Origin: Candidatus Gottesmanbacteria bacterium
GTDB taxonomy: Bacteria > Patescibacteria > Microgenomatia > 2-02-FULL-39-11
DNA: 64,000 nt
Assembly: GCA_016186795.1 (NCBI GenBank)
Contig: JACPKY010000002.1
Coordinates: 321,814-385,813 of the forward strand
Direction of reading: 5' to 3'
Below are positions 1-7,760 of the stretch, in pieces. The notes under the pieces are model-generated. The model did not search any database. It had not been told where the DNA came from and saw only the letters and a list, made by a program, of their open reading frames with translations. The position numbers and the translations under genes were made by a program. Numbering within the stretch: position 1 is the stretch's first letter; each line of letters opens with the position of its first letter.

Positions 1-203
1 TTTCCTCCTGTTTCAAGAATTTGAATATGTTTCCATTTCTTCTTTTCAATAATACGATCAAGTTCTTCCCGTTGTTCTGGACTGTTATTCACAAGATAAA
101 TCTGGAAATTGTCATCCTTTCCCACAGACTGGATGATAGATGTAAGACACTGAGATGTGTCTTTTATATTTTTATAATGAAGGATAATACACGCACATTT
201 CAT
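1..203 (-). CDS. Family 2 glycosyltransferase, N-terminal fragment cut by the left edge
   Basis: Reading the minus strand from an ATG at 203 gives 67 codons open to the window edge. The product begins MKCACIILHYKN and continues with QCLTSII and IYLVNN. This is the first beta strand and helix of a GT-A fold (compare IVIVNYN..L..CL.SI in family 2 enzymes). The ATG overlaps the stop of the upstream GT4 gene as ATGA, so the two are translationally coupled. The catalytic part lies outside the window, so donor and acceptor cannot be judged. The fold call rests on about 60 residues. Confidence 0.7.
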   Translation of the reverse strand, partial: MKCACIILHYKNIKDTSQCLTSIIQSVGKDDNFQIYLVNNSPEQREELDRIIEKKKWKHIQILETGG

Positions 204-1330
204 ACAATCTCCCTCATGATCTTCTCCAGTCTCTCAACTGTTTTCTCCCACGACCATTTCTTTGAAATCAATGCATTTTGCAATTTCCTTTCACCGATTG
301 ATGGACGATCCGCCATCCTATCAGTAAGCGCTTCTGCAAATACGTTTTCGTCTCGGGAAACCATGATGCTTTGCGGTACAGTTCGTAGAATTTCCGCAAT
401 TCCACCATCTTCTACTGCAATAATTGGTATTCCACAACAGGCTGCTTCAAGAAGAACGAGTCCAAATGGTTCTTTGGAACTTGCATATGTAAATACTTTT
501 GCTCTGTTGTACCAACGTACCAATTGATCATCAGATATACCATCATATATTTCTATTTTCACACCTTTTTCTTTTGCAAGATTTTCCAAGTATTCTTTTT
601 CTACTCCTTCATTACCGATTACCACCAATGTAGGCCGCGTGGATTTCGGGATATGGGAGAGGACTCGAATTAGAAAATCATGACCTTTGAGAAGTGAAAA
701 ATCCCCAACGGTAAGAATGATATGTTCCTTTTTTTCATCCGACGGTTTAAATCGATGCGCATCAACTCCTAAGTAATTCACTCGTGAATTACTACCATAC
801 GCGTTGTCTACCTGTGTTTTCGCAAATTGCGATATTGTCACAATCCTTGTTGCATTCCTTGCATTTGTTCTATCAATAGACTTGAGAGGCAAACGAAACG
901 GAAGAGTCAACGAATACGTCAGGTGATTACTTACTCTTGGAATTGTTTCATAGAATTCACGTTTCGGCTCTGGACAAAAATATATTGAAGGGACGCGTAA
1001 ATATCGAAAAATATACGGAGTCTGGGTAAGGAAACATGACCCGGCAAAAACCATATCGTAGCTACGAGTATTAATCGCTTCTGCCATTTTTTTATACATT
1101 TGTGGAAGTTCAACATAGACAGAGTACAGATTTGCCGGAAATCGTGGATAATACCTGAAGGAGAATGAAAATACCTCTCTCACAAACGGGATAAGGGGAA
1201 GATATGATTCATTTGCTGTCACTGGAATGAAAAGATCGAGCTGATGATGCGTTGAAAGGCGCTTCACTTGTTCAAAGAAAGCGCGTTTCTGTCCGCCTGC
1301 CGGAAGATTATGTACAAGTGCAATTTTCAT
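200..1330 (-). CDS. Family 4 glycosyltransferase (GT-B fold)
   Basis: The 376-residue product starts MKIALVHNLPAGG, with the glycine-rich N-terminal loop usual for GT4 enzymes. The donor-binding C-terminal half has GVDAHRFKP near 188 and the E-x7-E signature EPFGLVLLE at 287-295. It probably transfers a hexose from a nucleotide sugar to a growing surface glycan at the inner face of the membrane; donor and acceptor are unknown. The reading frame runs 51 codons further upstream, but that extension lies inside the methyltransferase gene. The ATG at 1330 overlaps the methyltransferase stop as ATGA, so it was chosen. No signal peptide or membrane segment is seen. Confidence 0.85.
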   Translation of the reverse strand: MKIALVHNLPAGGQKRAFFEQVKRLSTHHQLDLFIPVTANESYLPLIPFVREVFSFSFRYYPRFPANLYSVYVELPQMYKKMAEAINTRSYDMVFAGSCFLTQTPYIFRYLRVPSIYFCPEPKREFYETIPRVSNHLTYSLTLPFRLPLKSIDRTNARNATRIVTISQFAKTQVDNAYGSNSRVNYLGVDAHRFKPSDEKKEHIILTVGDFSLLKGHDFLIRVLSHIPKSTRPTLVVIGNEGVEKEYLENLAKEKGVKIEIYDGISDDQLVRWYNRAKVFTYASSKEPFGLVLLEAACCGIPIIAVEDGGIAEILRTVPQSIMVSRDENVFAEALTDRMADRPSIGERKLQNALISKKWSWEKTVERLEKIMREIV

Positions 1331-1989
1331 TGTGAAAACAGACCGATAAACTGATATCCAAGAAGGGTTGGAAATGCTTTCGTAATATGATACTGGATAT
1401 TTTTTGGAGTGTAATTCAGATACTTTCCGATGGCAGTAATTTGAGAAAATCCTGAGGCAACATCGAGCTCTCGAAGATTCCATTTTGCCTCCCAGAAAAG
1501 CTTAAGAAATGTTTTTTTTGTATAGAACCGAAGATGTGTCTGATCCATAATACCGGTATCACGATACGTAAACTTTCCGCAAAGAAGCATAAGGCGAATT
1601 GAAAGAAAAGCAATATTTGGGATGGATACGATGATAACTCCATTCGATTTAAGATACCGATGGAGTAAAAGGAGAAACTTTGAAGGATAGGGAAGATGTT
1701 CAACAACATCAAGAAGAAGAATAACGTCAAAGAAGTTTTTCCTAACAGGAAGAGAGGCTGCTTTCGTAAGATCCATCCGATAGACTTTTTCGCAATATTT
1801 TTTTGCAATGAGAAGTGCTTCTACATCGATATCTATCCCCCACACTTTGCATGCCCGTTTTTCTTTCAATTCCTTTGCAAAATATCCCGTAGCACAGCCA
1901 ATATCAAGAACCTTACAACTTTTTGGAATTTTCCGAAACGTTAGCCAATGCCCCTCATACGGAGTGGGGTTAAAGTGGTTGTAGAACAT
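1327..1989 (-). CDS. Class I SAM-dependent methyltransferase
   Basis: This 220-residue protein has SAM-binding motif I VLDIGCATG at 27-35, an acidic residue ending strand 2 in WGIDID, and the motif DVVEHLP near 93, as in Methyltransf_11/23-type enzymes. It sits between glycosyltransferases and overlaps the downstream GT4 by 4 bases. A role in methylating a surface sugar or lipid-linked glycan fits, but the substrate is inferred from context only. The gene is normal in composition, in contrast to the AT-rich glycosyltransferase that starts just 3 bases away. Confidence 0.8.
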   Translation of the reverse strand: MFYNHFNPTPYEGHWLTFRKIPKSCKVLDIGCATGYFAKELKEKRACKVWGIDIDVEALLIAKKYCEKVYRMDLTKAASLPVRKNFFDVILLLDVVEHLPYPSKFLLLLHRYLKSNGVIIVSIPNIAFLSIRLMLLCGKFTYRDTGIMDQTHLRFYTKKTFLKLFWEAKWNLRELDVASGFSQITAIGKYLNYTPKNIQYHITKAFPTLLGYQFIGLFSQ

Positions 1990-3410
1990 AAATTATTTTG
2001 CGTAATTATATTTTTCCATTTTAGTAAACATTCCAACAACTATGCCAAAGTCGAATATCACTTTGAAAACAACGAATAAGAAAGGTGCACCATTAATTAC
2101 ATTTCGATAAGCTATCTTCAAGGAATTCAAAATAGAATATCTTAGAATATTTCTGATAGATAAATTAAGTTTATTTGATCGCCCTATCCATCGTGCGGAA
2201 AAAAACACATCCTTGAGGGTATCGGGATTATAATGATAACAAATTGCATTATTTACCGCTTTTGCAAATACCCCAAATTTACTTAGTGATCCATCGTCAA
2301 AATATCCCCAGGCAGAATTATACCCTGATGTTTGTTCAAAAGTTTTTTTGAGTATTGCACGGAAGGCTAGTTCTTTATACTCTCTGTCTATATTTACTCT
2401 CCTTTTAAAAGGCAAATTACTATTTATATTCCAACATTTAGCCCAAATATTCTCCATATTTTGAACATACTCTTCAGTCGTATAAGTGCATAGACATTTT
2501 CCTTTTATTATTGGAGCAGTAATATTCTTAATGTAGTTTTTATCTAGAAGCATATCAGCATCTATAAATACTAAAATTTCTCCTCTGGCTTTAGATGCAC
2601 CGTAGTTTTTAGCATTACCTGGGCCACTATGATTAATTTTATAAATCTCCACCTCATATTTCCTAGCAATACTAGAGGTAGAATCAGTAGAACCATCATC
2701 TATTACGATCACATTGAATGGTTTAACAGTCTGTTTAGATATTGAACCAAGGCAATGTGAGATATATTTTTCTTCATTATAAGCTGGAATAATAATAGAA
2801 ATTTGTTTGCTCATATAATTTAATTTAGAATTATTTTATTAAGAAAATATTCAAGTATGAAAATAGCAAATAGCCTATTAAGTTTATTACTTCTTTTATT
2901 TGCATTTCTTTTATCTCCAAGTATTGTATCCTCTTCATTCATACGTAACAGCAATCCTGTAATTGATAGTTTTAATCTTCCTCCCTGGGCAAAACAAATC
3001 TATGCACCAGTAATAATTTTGACTGATAATTCAATGCTATTACTTCTTAGTGGAAGTAATCAATCATCTAGACAAATCGGTTATTCTAATTCAAACAATC
3101 CCTATAATTGGAGTATACTTTCTGATCCATTAATCGCACAAAACTTCATAAGCGAAGAAAATATTGGAGTAGAACACCCAAGTATTATTTTAACTAGTCA
3201 ACAACAATATAAATTATGGTTTAATAATGTAGTTTTACAATTTCCAAACTATAATTTTAATTTATATTTCACTTCTTCACAAAATCTTGTGAACTGGTCT
3301 TCGCCTAAAAATTTAATTTTTGATAAATTTACTAGCTGGGATAGTTATTCAAAAACAGCACCAAGCGTGTTATTTAACACTTTACTGAGTAAATATCAAA
3401 TGTGGTATAC
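1990..3410. other. AT-rich island with sharp edges
   Basis: Hand counts of 60-base lines give about 17-37% G+C between 2821 and 3420. Lines from 3421 to 3660 give 42-47%, and sampled lines in the methyltransferase just left of 1985 give 43-47%. The island holds one whole GT2 gene, the divergent intergenic gap and the first 185 or so codons of the propeller-lipase gene. One edge falls at a gene boundary and the other inside an open frame. No terminal repeats or transposase are seen. Recombinational replacement is an inference. Confidence 0.55.
1993..2814 (-). CDS. Family 2 glycosyltransferase with C-terminal membrane segment
   Basis: The 273-residue product opens ISIIIPAYNEE, then has the nucleotide-binding aspartates in VIDDGSTDS (39-40) and the metal-binding DAD at 85-87. 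It ends with a hydrophobic stretch around 243-263 that could anchor it. It is paralogous to the GT2 at 56315-57178, sharing GEILVF-D-DM and CYH-NP...ARWIG. The gene is clearly more AT-rich than the methyltransferase next to it and belongs to an AT-rich island that continues into the next gene. It is divergent from the propeller-lipase gene, 42 bases away. Confidence 0.85.
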   Translation of the reverse strand: MSKQISIIIPAYNEEKYISHCLGSISKQTVKPFNVIVIDDGSTDSTSSIARKYEVEIYKINHSGPGNAKNYGASKARGEILVFIDADMLLDKNYIKNITAPIIKGKCLCTYTTEEYVQNMENIWAKCWNINSNLPFKRRVNIDREYKELAFRAILKKTFEQTSGYNSAWGYFDDGSLSKFGVFAKAVNNAICYHYNPDTLKDVFFSARWIGRSNKLNLSIRNILRYSILNSLKIAYRNVINGAPFLFVVFKVIFDFGIVVGMFTKMEKYNYAK

Positions 3411-5247
3411 GGGCAATGGAAATATAGGTAACGAAGTTCGCTGGCGTATTGGCTTCGCAACATCAGAGGATGGAATTAGTTGGCAAAAAAATTCGGAACC
3501 CGTACTTGATGCAGATCAACCTTGGGAAAATAGCGGACCCCATTGGGGTATTGGGAATCCCTCCGTTTTACTAGAAAACAACACCTTCCACATGTTCTAT
3601 CATGCAGACAATGATATCGGACATGCGACGTCGACTGATGGTATACATTGGACGAAAGACCCGAACAATCCGGTATTCACCCATAATAGCGATCCGAATG
3701 CATTTGATGGATACAGGGTAATGGATCCATATGTACTCAAATGGGGCGATAAATACCTCATGTATTACACAGGATCAGATACCCATGGTAAATGGCAAAT
3801 CGGAGTCGCTGAAAGTGATTCGTTAGATAGTGCAGTTTCTACTCCAACACCATCGCCAACTATCTCTCCATCTATAACTCCAACTCCCTCACCAACTGCA
3901 ACAGTAACACCAACCCCCAGAGATGTATCACACGATCCGGTAATTCTCATTCCAGGACTGGGGGCATCATGGAATCCGCAGGCAATTTTTTCCTGTACGC
4001 TCAACTCCTACGGGGAATGGAATCTTGGCCCGTATGTCTCTCTCTACGAACGACTTCTTTCGACATTTACAAAAAAACTTTCACTGAAACGGAATGAAGA
4101 CGTATACCTCTATACATACGATTGGCGTCTTCCACTTGATACTCAAGGAGCAAATTTAAAGGAATACATTGAATCGGTACTTCGAAAGAAACTTTCAGAC
4201 ATAAAAGTCCGCCTTATTGGTCACAGTCTCGGTGGACTCGTTATTCGAAGTTACCTTTCAAATTACCCAAACGACCAAAAAGCATCGATTGTGGTAACTG
4301 TTGGAACTCCTCATCAAGGAACCATTCTTGCATATCCTCTTTGGGAAAATGGAGAAATCTGGTACGATGATTTCGTTGTCAAAATAGCGATCACCCAACT
4401 TATCAATCACTGCAGACGAGTACGTCTGTTTTCCTCAGCCGTATCTGATTTCCATCGAACACGCGTTGAAAGTAACCGAGAGACGCTACAAACACTTATT
4501 CCATCACTTCGGACACTCCTGCCAACATTCGATTTTCTCAAACAGGATAACTCCATTATTCCGATAGAAAAATTTTTCTACACGAATAATTGGCTTCTCA
4601 CGCATCAAATTCCCCAAGATCTACCAATAGCTCTTTACACACTTTCTGGCAATAATATATCTACACTGCGCTATCTCAATGTGACGAATCCCTCAAGAGA
4701 TGATGTATACGCGGGAAATTGGCCTGATGGGTATCCAACCAGTCAAGAAAAATTATCTGATGGAGATGGTACGGTTCTTGGGATAAGCAGTATCCTTCCC
4801 CAGGCTGTGAATGAAGTTACAACTGGTGACCACAGAGAAATCATTGCAACAGATCATGCCATTGAAACAATTCTTCGTCTCCTCAATCTTCCCGATGTCG
4901 AACCCGATGAAAAAATACCACTTGAACTCTCGGCAAACGCTGCACTTATTATCTCAATTCCCACCGCAGGAAAAGTTACTGTAGAATTCGGGAGACAACA
5001 ATTCTATTCAGAAAACCAAATACTCACACTGTATAACCCAGAATCGGGTGTATATACTGCCACAGTTGTTCCTTTCCAAACAATACAATCGGTCATTGAG
5101 CTTTCTTATGTCACAAAGGACACGCCGATAAGCACTTTTTTGGAAAAAGAACTATTTTTCAGGAAAAATGTACCGATGAAATTCACATTTGAGCTTGAAA
5201 TGAATGGCCAGTTGAAGTTACCGACACGATTGCAACAGCGCAGTTGA
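2857..5247 (+). CDS. Secreted fusion: five-bladed beta-propeller glycosidase-like domain, Thr/Pro linker, LCAT/PGAP1-like lipase
   Basis: The 796-residue protein has a signal peptide (about 1-27, with a run of leucines). Residues about 30-325 form repeated propeller blades with W-x5-P and GxATSxDGI-W patterns, as in GH43/GH32-type five-bladed propellers. A Thr/Pro/Ser-rich linker covers 328-358. Residues 360-700 are an alpha/beta hydrolase: oxyanion-loop PGLGAS near 366, nucleophile GHSLGG with Ser457, VGTPHQG, and a DGDGT segment near 640 that could supply the acid. A beta-rich tail follows. Likely roles are binding or cutting an external glycan and cleaving an ester outside the cell; neither substrate is known. 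Base composition changes abruptly near codon 185, inside the propeller. Confidence 0.75.
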   Translation: MKIANSLLSLLLLLFAFLLSPSIVSSSFIRNSNPVIDSFNLPPWAKQIYAPVIILTDNSMLLLLSGSNQSSRQIGYSNSNNPYNWSILSDPLIAQNFISEENIGVEHPSIILTSQQQYKLWFNNVVLQFPNYNFNLYFTSSQNLVNWSSPKNLIFDKFTSWDSYSKTAPSVLFNTLLSKYQMWYTGNGNIGNEVRWRIGFATSEDGISWQKNSEPVLDADQPWENSGPHWGIGNPSVLLENNTFHMFYHADNDIGHATSTDGIHWTKDPNNPVFTHNSDPNAFDGYRVMDPYVLKWGDKYLMYYTGSDTHGKWQIGVAESDSLDSAVSTPTPSPTISPSITPTPSPTATVTPTPRDVSHDPVILIPGLGASWNPQAIFSCTLNSYGEWNLGPYVSLYERLLSTFTKKLSLKRNEDVYLYTYDWRLPLDTQGANLKEYIESVLRKKLSDIKVRLIGHSLGGLVIRSYLSNYPNDQKASIVVTVGTPHQGTILAYPLWENGEIWYDDFVVKIAITQLINHCRRVRLFSSAVSDFHRTRVESNRETLQTLIPSLRTLLPTFDFLKQDNSIIPIEKFFYTNNWLLTHQIPQDLPIALYTLSGNNISTLRYLNVTNPSRDDVYAGNWPDGYPTSQEKLSDGDGTVLGISSILPQAVNEVTTGDHREIIATDHAIETILRLLNLPDVEPDEKIPLELSANAALIISIPTAGKVTVEFGRQQFYSENQILTLYNPESGVYTATVVPFQTIQSVIELSYVTKDTPISTFLEKELFFRKNVPMKFTFELEMNGQLKLPTRLQQRS

Positions 5248-5252
5248 TCTAG

Positions 5253-5324
5253 TGCGCGCACATGGACTTGAACCATGGGCCTCTTCGATGTGAACGAAGC
5301 GCTCTACCACTGAGCTATGCGCGC
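5253..5324 (-). tRNA. tRNA-Val (anticodon CAC)
   Basis: The minus strand folds as a 72-base cloverleaf. The acceptor stem is GCGCGCA with TGCGCGC, the D stem GCTC/GAGC, and the anticodon stem CTTCG/CGAAG with loop TTCACAT. The T stem is CATGG/CCATG with loop TTCAAGT, and the discriminator is A. The anticodon CAC reads GTG (valine). CCA is not encoded; the bases after the discriminator are CTA. A good promoter lies 35 bases upstream (5359-5387). Confidence 0.95.
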
Positions 5325-5358
5325 TTTAAGCTTCTCTGCCAATCAGAAATACCATCAC

Positions 5359-5387
5359 ATTATACATAAATCCCCTTGCCATGCCAA
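5359..5387 (-). promoter_or_regulatory. Promoter of tRNA-Val
   Basis: On the minus strand there is TTGGCA (5387-5382), a 17-base spacer and TATAAT (5364-5359), giving a start about 28 bases before the mature tRNA. The -35 box matches consensus at 5 of 6 positions and the -10 box is perfect. The -35 box abuts the -35 box of the opposite-facing lepB promoter. Confidence 0.7.
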
Positions 5388-5405
5388 AGGGGCGTACCCT
5401 ATAAT
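5376..5405 (+). promoter_or_regulatory. Promoter of lepB
   Basis: On the plus strand there is TTGCCA (5376-5381), an 18-base spacer and TATAAT (5400-5405). Transcription would start near 5412, leaving a leader of about 95 bases before the lepB ATG. The box is back-to-back with the tRNA-Val -35 element. Confidence 0.6.
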
Positions 5406-5427
5406 GAGTCTATACTCTTCTTACTGT

Positions 5428-5446
5428 ATCCCGATTAAATCGGGAT
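5428..5446. repeat. 19-base perfect inverted repeat in the lepB leader
   Basis: Two 9-base arms, ATCCCGATT and AATCGGGAT, flank a single A. It lies downstream of the lepB -10 box, so it would be transcribed as a tight hairpin or could be an operator. No T-run follows, so it is not a simple terminator. It does not resemble the well-known TGTTTCACGTGAAACA parS site. I found no second full copy in the window. Confidence 0.6.
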
Positions 5447-5461
5447 CAGTCTAGAAGGCGT

Positions 5462-5506
5462 TATACCCGTAACAATTTCAACTGTGAAGGGTATACATCT
5501 TTTTTT
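5462..5506 (+). promoter_or_regulatory. Terminator-like hairpin and T-run immediately before lepB
   Basis: Stem TATACCC (5462-5468) pairs with GGGTATA (5489-5495). An inner stem TTCA/TGAA (5477-5480 with 5485-5488) closes on ACTG. After CATC comes a run of T ending at the lepB ATG. The shape is that of an attenuator, though the stem is interrupted and AT-rich. There is no Shine-Dalgarno sequence in front of the ATG. Confidence 0.35.
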
Positions 5507-6202
5507 ATGAGCAAACAAAGTTCACCAAGGGTGGCAATCGATTCAGAAATAGCAGAAGTAATTCCCACAGTCGTTGTGTCGAAACCTCCTCCCCCTGAGG
5601 CGCCTGAAAACGACTCCCAAGAAAGTGACAATTTCATTGTAAGAGCAATAAAAAAGCTTATCAGCCTGTTTTTGGATTTTTTGGAAACAATTGTCGTTGC
5701 CCTTTCAATTTTTGTTGTTGTGTATCTTTTCATCTTTCAACCGCATGAGATAAAAGGAAGCTCAATGGAACCAAATTTCTTTAATAATGAGTATATCCTC
5801 ACAGATAAGATCTCATATCGTTTTGGCGAGCCGAAACGAGGTGACGTCATCATCCTGAAAGCCCCAAAAAATCCCGATATCGACTATATCAAGCGAGTAA
5901 TAGGACTTCCCAATGAAAGGTTAAAGGTACAAAATGGCTTTGTGTATATTAATGGGGAACAACTTCTTGAACCGTATATTTCTGAAACAACAAACCTTTT
6001 CCCAGGGAGTTATATGCAAGAAGGTGTCGAAATTACCGTTCCTGAAGGATTTTACTTTGTCATGGGAGATAACAGGCAACATAGTTCCGATTCGCGTGAA
6101 TTCGGTCCTATCTCATCTGATCTAATCATTGGACGGGCATTCTTACGATATTGGCCTCCCAAACAGTTTGGGCCACTGGAAGCGGTGCGGTACAGTTTAT
6201 GA
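5507..6202 (+). CDS. lepB: Signal peptidase I
   Basis: This is a membrane-bound serine/lysine protease that removes signal peptides from exported proteins. The 231-residue product has a cytoplasmic Pro-rich N-terminus, one membrane helix around 57-77, and the catalytic serine in GSSMEPN (Ser86). The catalytic lysine is in YIKRVIGLP (Lys129), and box MGDNR is at 186-190 followed by SSDSREFGP. Length fits the single-anchor type found in Gram-positives. The gene is transcribed from its own promoter and its last 6 bases overlap the end of the convergent parB gene. The ATG follows a T-run with no ribosome-binding site. Confidence 0.95.
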   Translation: MSKQSSPRVAIDSEIAEVIPTVVVSKPPPPEAPENDSQESDNFIVRAIKKLISLFLDFLETIVVALSIFVVVYLFIFQPHEIKGSSMEPNFFNNEYILTDKISYRFGEPKRGDVIILKAPKNPDIDYIKRVIGLPNERLKVQNGFVYINGEQLLEPYISETTNLFPGSYMQEGVEITVPEGFYFVMGDNRQHSSDSREFGPISSDLIIGRAFLRYWPPKQFGPLEAVRYSL

Positions 6203-7015
6203 TTTGATAAGAATCTGGTGGATTTTTTTTACGTAATCCCCAGTTTTTTCTGGAGGACCCTTAAGAAGAATACTGATTTTAGCAGCTACCGTTGATTGCG
6301 TTATCTTCACACTCGCATCAAATTTCTGACCTAACTCTTTTGCAATTGATTCAAGTTCGACGCTTTGAATCCGCTCGCGTACAGCACGTGATGTTGGTTC
6401 CGTTTTCTCCTTTATCTTCCTTACCAAGTCCTCGGCTCGTCGGACTGACGCTCCTTCAACAAGAATTTGCTTATATACATCAACCATCATTTTCACATCG
6501 GTAAGTCCTGCAATTGCCCGTGCATGGCCTTCTGTGACATCCCCTGAGATAAGTCCATCTTTTATCGCATCGGGCAAAGCAAGAAGTCGCAACGTATTGG
6601 ATACATAGGCAGGACTTTTCCCTATCCGTTTGGCAATTTCCGTCACAGACAGGGCAAATTCGTCAATGAGTCTTTGAAATCCTTGTGCTCTTTCAATCGG
6701 GTTAAGGTCTTCCCGTTGGACATTTTCAACAAGAGCTAACTCCAACATCCCCTGGGTTGAGGTTTCTTTAACAACAACTGGGACAGTTTTTAATCCGACG
6801 ATCTTTGCAGCTCTCCACCGTCTCTCTCCTGCGACAATTTGGAAGCCCGCTGGAGTTTTGGCAACGACGAGAGGTTCCAATATGCCATGCTCTTTGATAG
6901 ATTCGACGAGATCAACAAGAGATTCAGATTTAATAAGACTCCGCACCTGAAGAGGATTTGGTTGTAACAGGTTGATCTCAAGATCAATCAACTGTTGGTG
7001 ACTTCCAGTATTCAT
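6197..7015 (-). CDS. parB: ParB-family chromosome partitioning protein (CTP-dependent clamp)
   Basis: The 272-residue product has the ParB N-terminal domain with the CTP-binding motif GERRWRA (63-69) and ENVQREDLNPIE (97-108). A helix-turn-helix follows around 123-146 (VTEIAKRIGKSPAYVS), then a C-terminal domain. It would load at parS sites and help segregate the chromosome. ParA is not in the window. The frame can also start at a TTG at 7021, but the ATG at 7015, 6 bases after rpmA, gives the more usual start. It closes the rplU-rpmA-parB block. No parS was recognised. Confidence 0.92.
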   Translation of the reverse strand: MNTGSHQQLIDLEINLLQPNPLQVRSLIKSESLVDLVESIKEHGILEPLVVAKTPAGFQIVAGERRWRAAKIVGLKTVPVVVKETSTQGMLELALVENVQREDLNPIERAQGFQRLIDEFALSVTEIAKRIGKSPAYVSNTLRLLALPDAIKDGLISGDVTEGHARAIAGLTDVKMMVDVYKQILVEGASVRRAEDLVRKIKEKTEPTSRAVRERIQSVELESIAKELGQKFDASVKITQSTVAAKISILLKGPPEKTGDYVKKIHQILIKS

Positions 7016-7021
7016 ATGCAA

Positions 7022-7270
7022 CTAGTGTTGGACAACAACGAACGTTCGTCCGTATCGCCTTTTAAATTGGACTGTACCGTCACAAATTGCGTAGATGGTG
7101 TAATCTCTTCCATATCGTGTCCCATCTCCTGCTTTAAACTTTGCTCCACGTTGACGAACGAGAATATTTCCCGACACGACAGAACTCCCCCCGTACACTT
7201 TGATACCAAGGCGTTTCCCAATTGAATCACGATTTCCTTTTGTTGCTGCTCCCGTTTTTATGTGTGCCAT
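7022..7270 (-). CDS. rpmA: 50S ribosomal protein L27
   Basis: The 82-residue protein begins MAHIKTG and carries the L27 signature GKRLGIKVYGG followed by ILVRQRG and FKAGDGTRYGRDYTIYA. L27 sits at the peptidyl-transferase centre with its N-terminus near the P-site tRNA. The start is without the N-terminal extension that Firmicutes cleave off. It lies between rplU and parB; rplU-rpmA adjacency is the normal bacterial order. The 84-base gap before it contains only a short repeat of TTTCGTATC. Confidence 0.95.
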   Translation of the reverse strand: MAHIKTGAATKGNRDSIGKRLGIKVYGGSSVVSGNILVRQRGAKFKAGDGTRYGRDYTIYAICDGTVQFKRRYGRTFVVVQH

Positions 7271-7354
7271 AGGTTTACTCTACACTACGAATTTGATTTT
7301 GTGAAGTACTGCTTTCGTATCCTTTTCGTATCATTTCCTATCAAATTTTCACGA

Positions 7355-7723
7355 TTATTTCAACGTCTTCTTTGGTTCTTCACCTTTTCTACTGTCACTT
7401 GAATCTCTGGGGAAAACGATTGTTTCTATTTTCACACGAGTAAGCTTTGGTCTGAAACCCATCTTTCGGCGATAATTGACTTTCGCTTTGAATTTAAAAA
7501 TGGAGAGCTTTTTGCCTTGTAATTGAGAAATAACTTTCCCCACAACCTTTCCTCCGGCAACATCTGGGGTACCAATCTTTATATCAGAATCTTTCCGCAT
7601 AAATAAAACGTGCGAAAACTCGATATTTGATCCGACGTCTCCAGCCAGTTTATCAAAGAGAAACTCCTGACCTTCATCGACTTTATACTGCTTTCCCCCT
7701 GTTTTCACAATTGCGTATTTCAT
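7355..7723 (-). CDS. rplU: 50S ribosomal protein L21
   Basis: The 122-residue product starts MKYAIVKTGGKQYKV and contains KFKAKVNYRRKMGFRP, the L21 RNA-binding signature. It has a charged C-terminal tail (SSDSRKGEEPKKTLK) beyond the usual end of about 103 residues. Its ATG lies 8 bases after an extended -10 box (TGATATAAT) overlapping the rodA stop codon, so its message may be nearly leaderless. It precedes rpmA and parB. Confidence 0.95.
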   Translation of the reverse strand: MKYAIVKTGGKQYKVDEGQEFLFDKLAGDVGSNIEFSHVLFMRKDSDIKIGTPDVAGGKVVGKVISQLQGKKLSIFKFKAKVNYRRKMGFRPKLTRVKIETIVFPRDSSDSRKGEEPKKTLK

Positions 7724-7731
7724 AAGGGCTA

Positions 7732-7760
7732 ATTATATCAAAATCGCGAGCCGATCACAA
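7732..7760 (-). promoter_or_regulatory. Promoter of rplU-rpmA-parB
   Basis: On the minus strand: TTGTGA (7760-7755), a 17-base spacer ending in TGA, and TATAAT (7737-7732). The TG forms an extended -10 element. The -10 box begins right after the rodA stop codon, and the predicted start falls within about 3 bases of the rplU ATG at 7723. Confidence 0.6.

Noticed and set aside
3838..3930. Thr/Pro-rich repeats in the propeller-lipase gene as a possible tandem DNA repeat
   Set aside because: It is a protein linker with varied codons, not a uniform DNA repeat; a similar linker occurs in the PilM/LytR_C fusion gene.
7313..7332. Direct repeat TTTCGTATC (two copies, 11 bases apart) between rplU and rpmA
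   Set aside because: Too short and AT-rich to claim as a regulatory element without conservation data.
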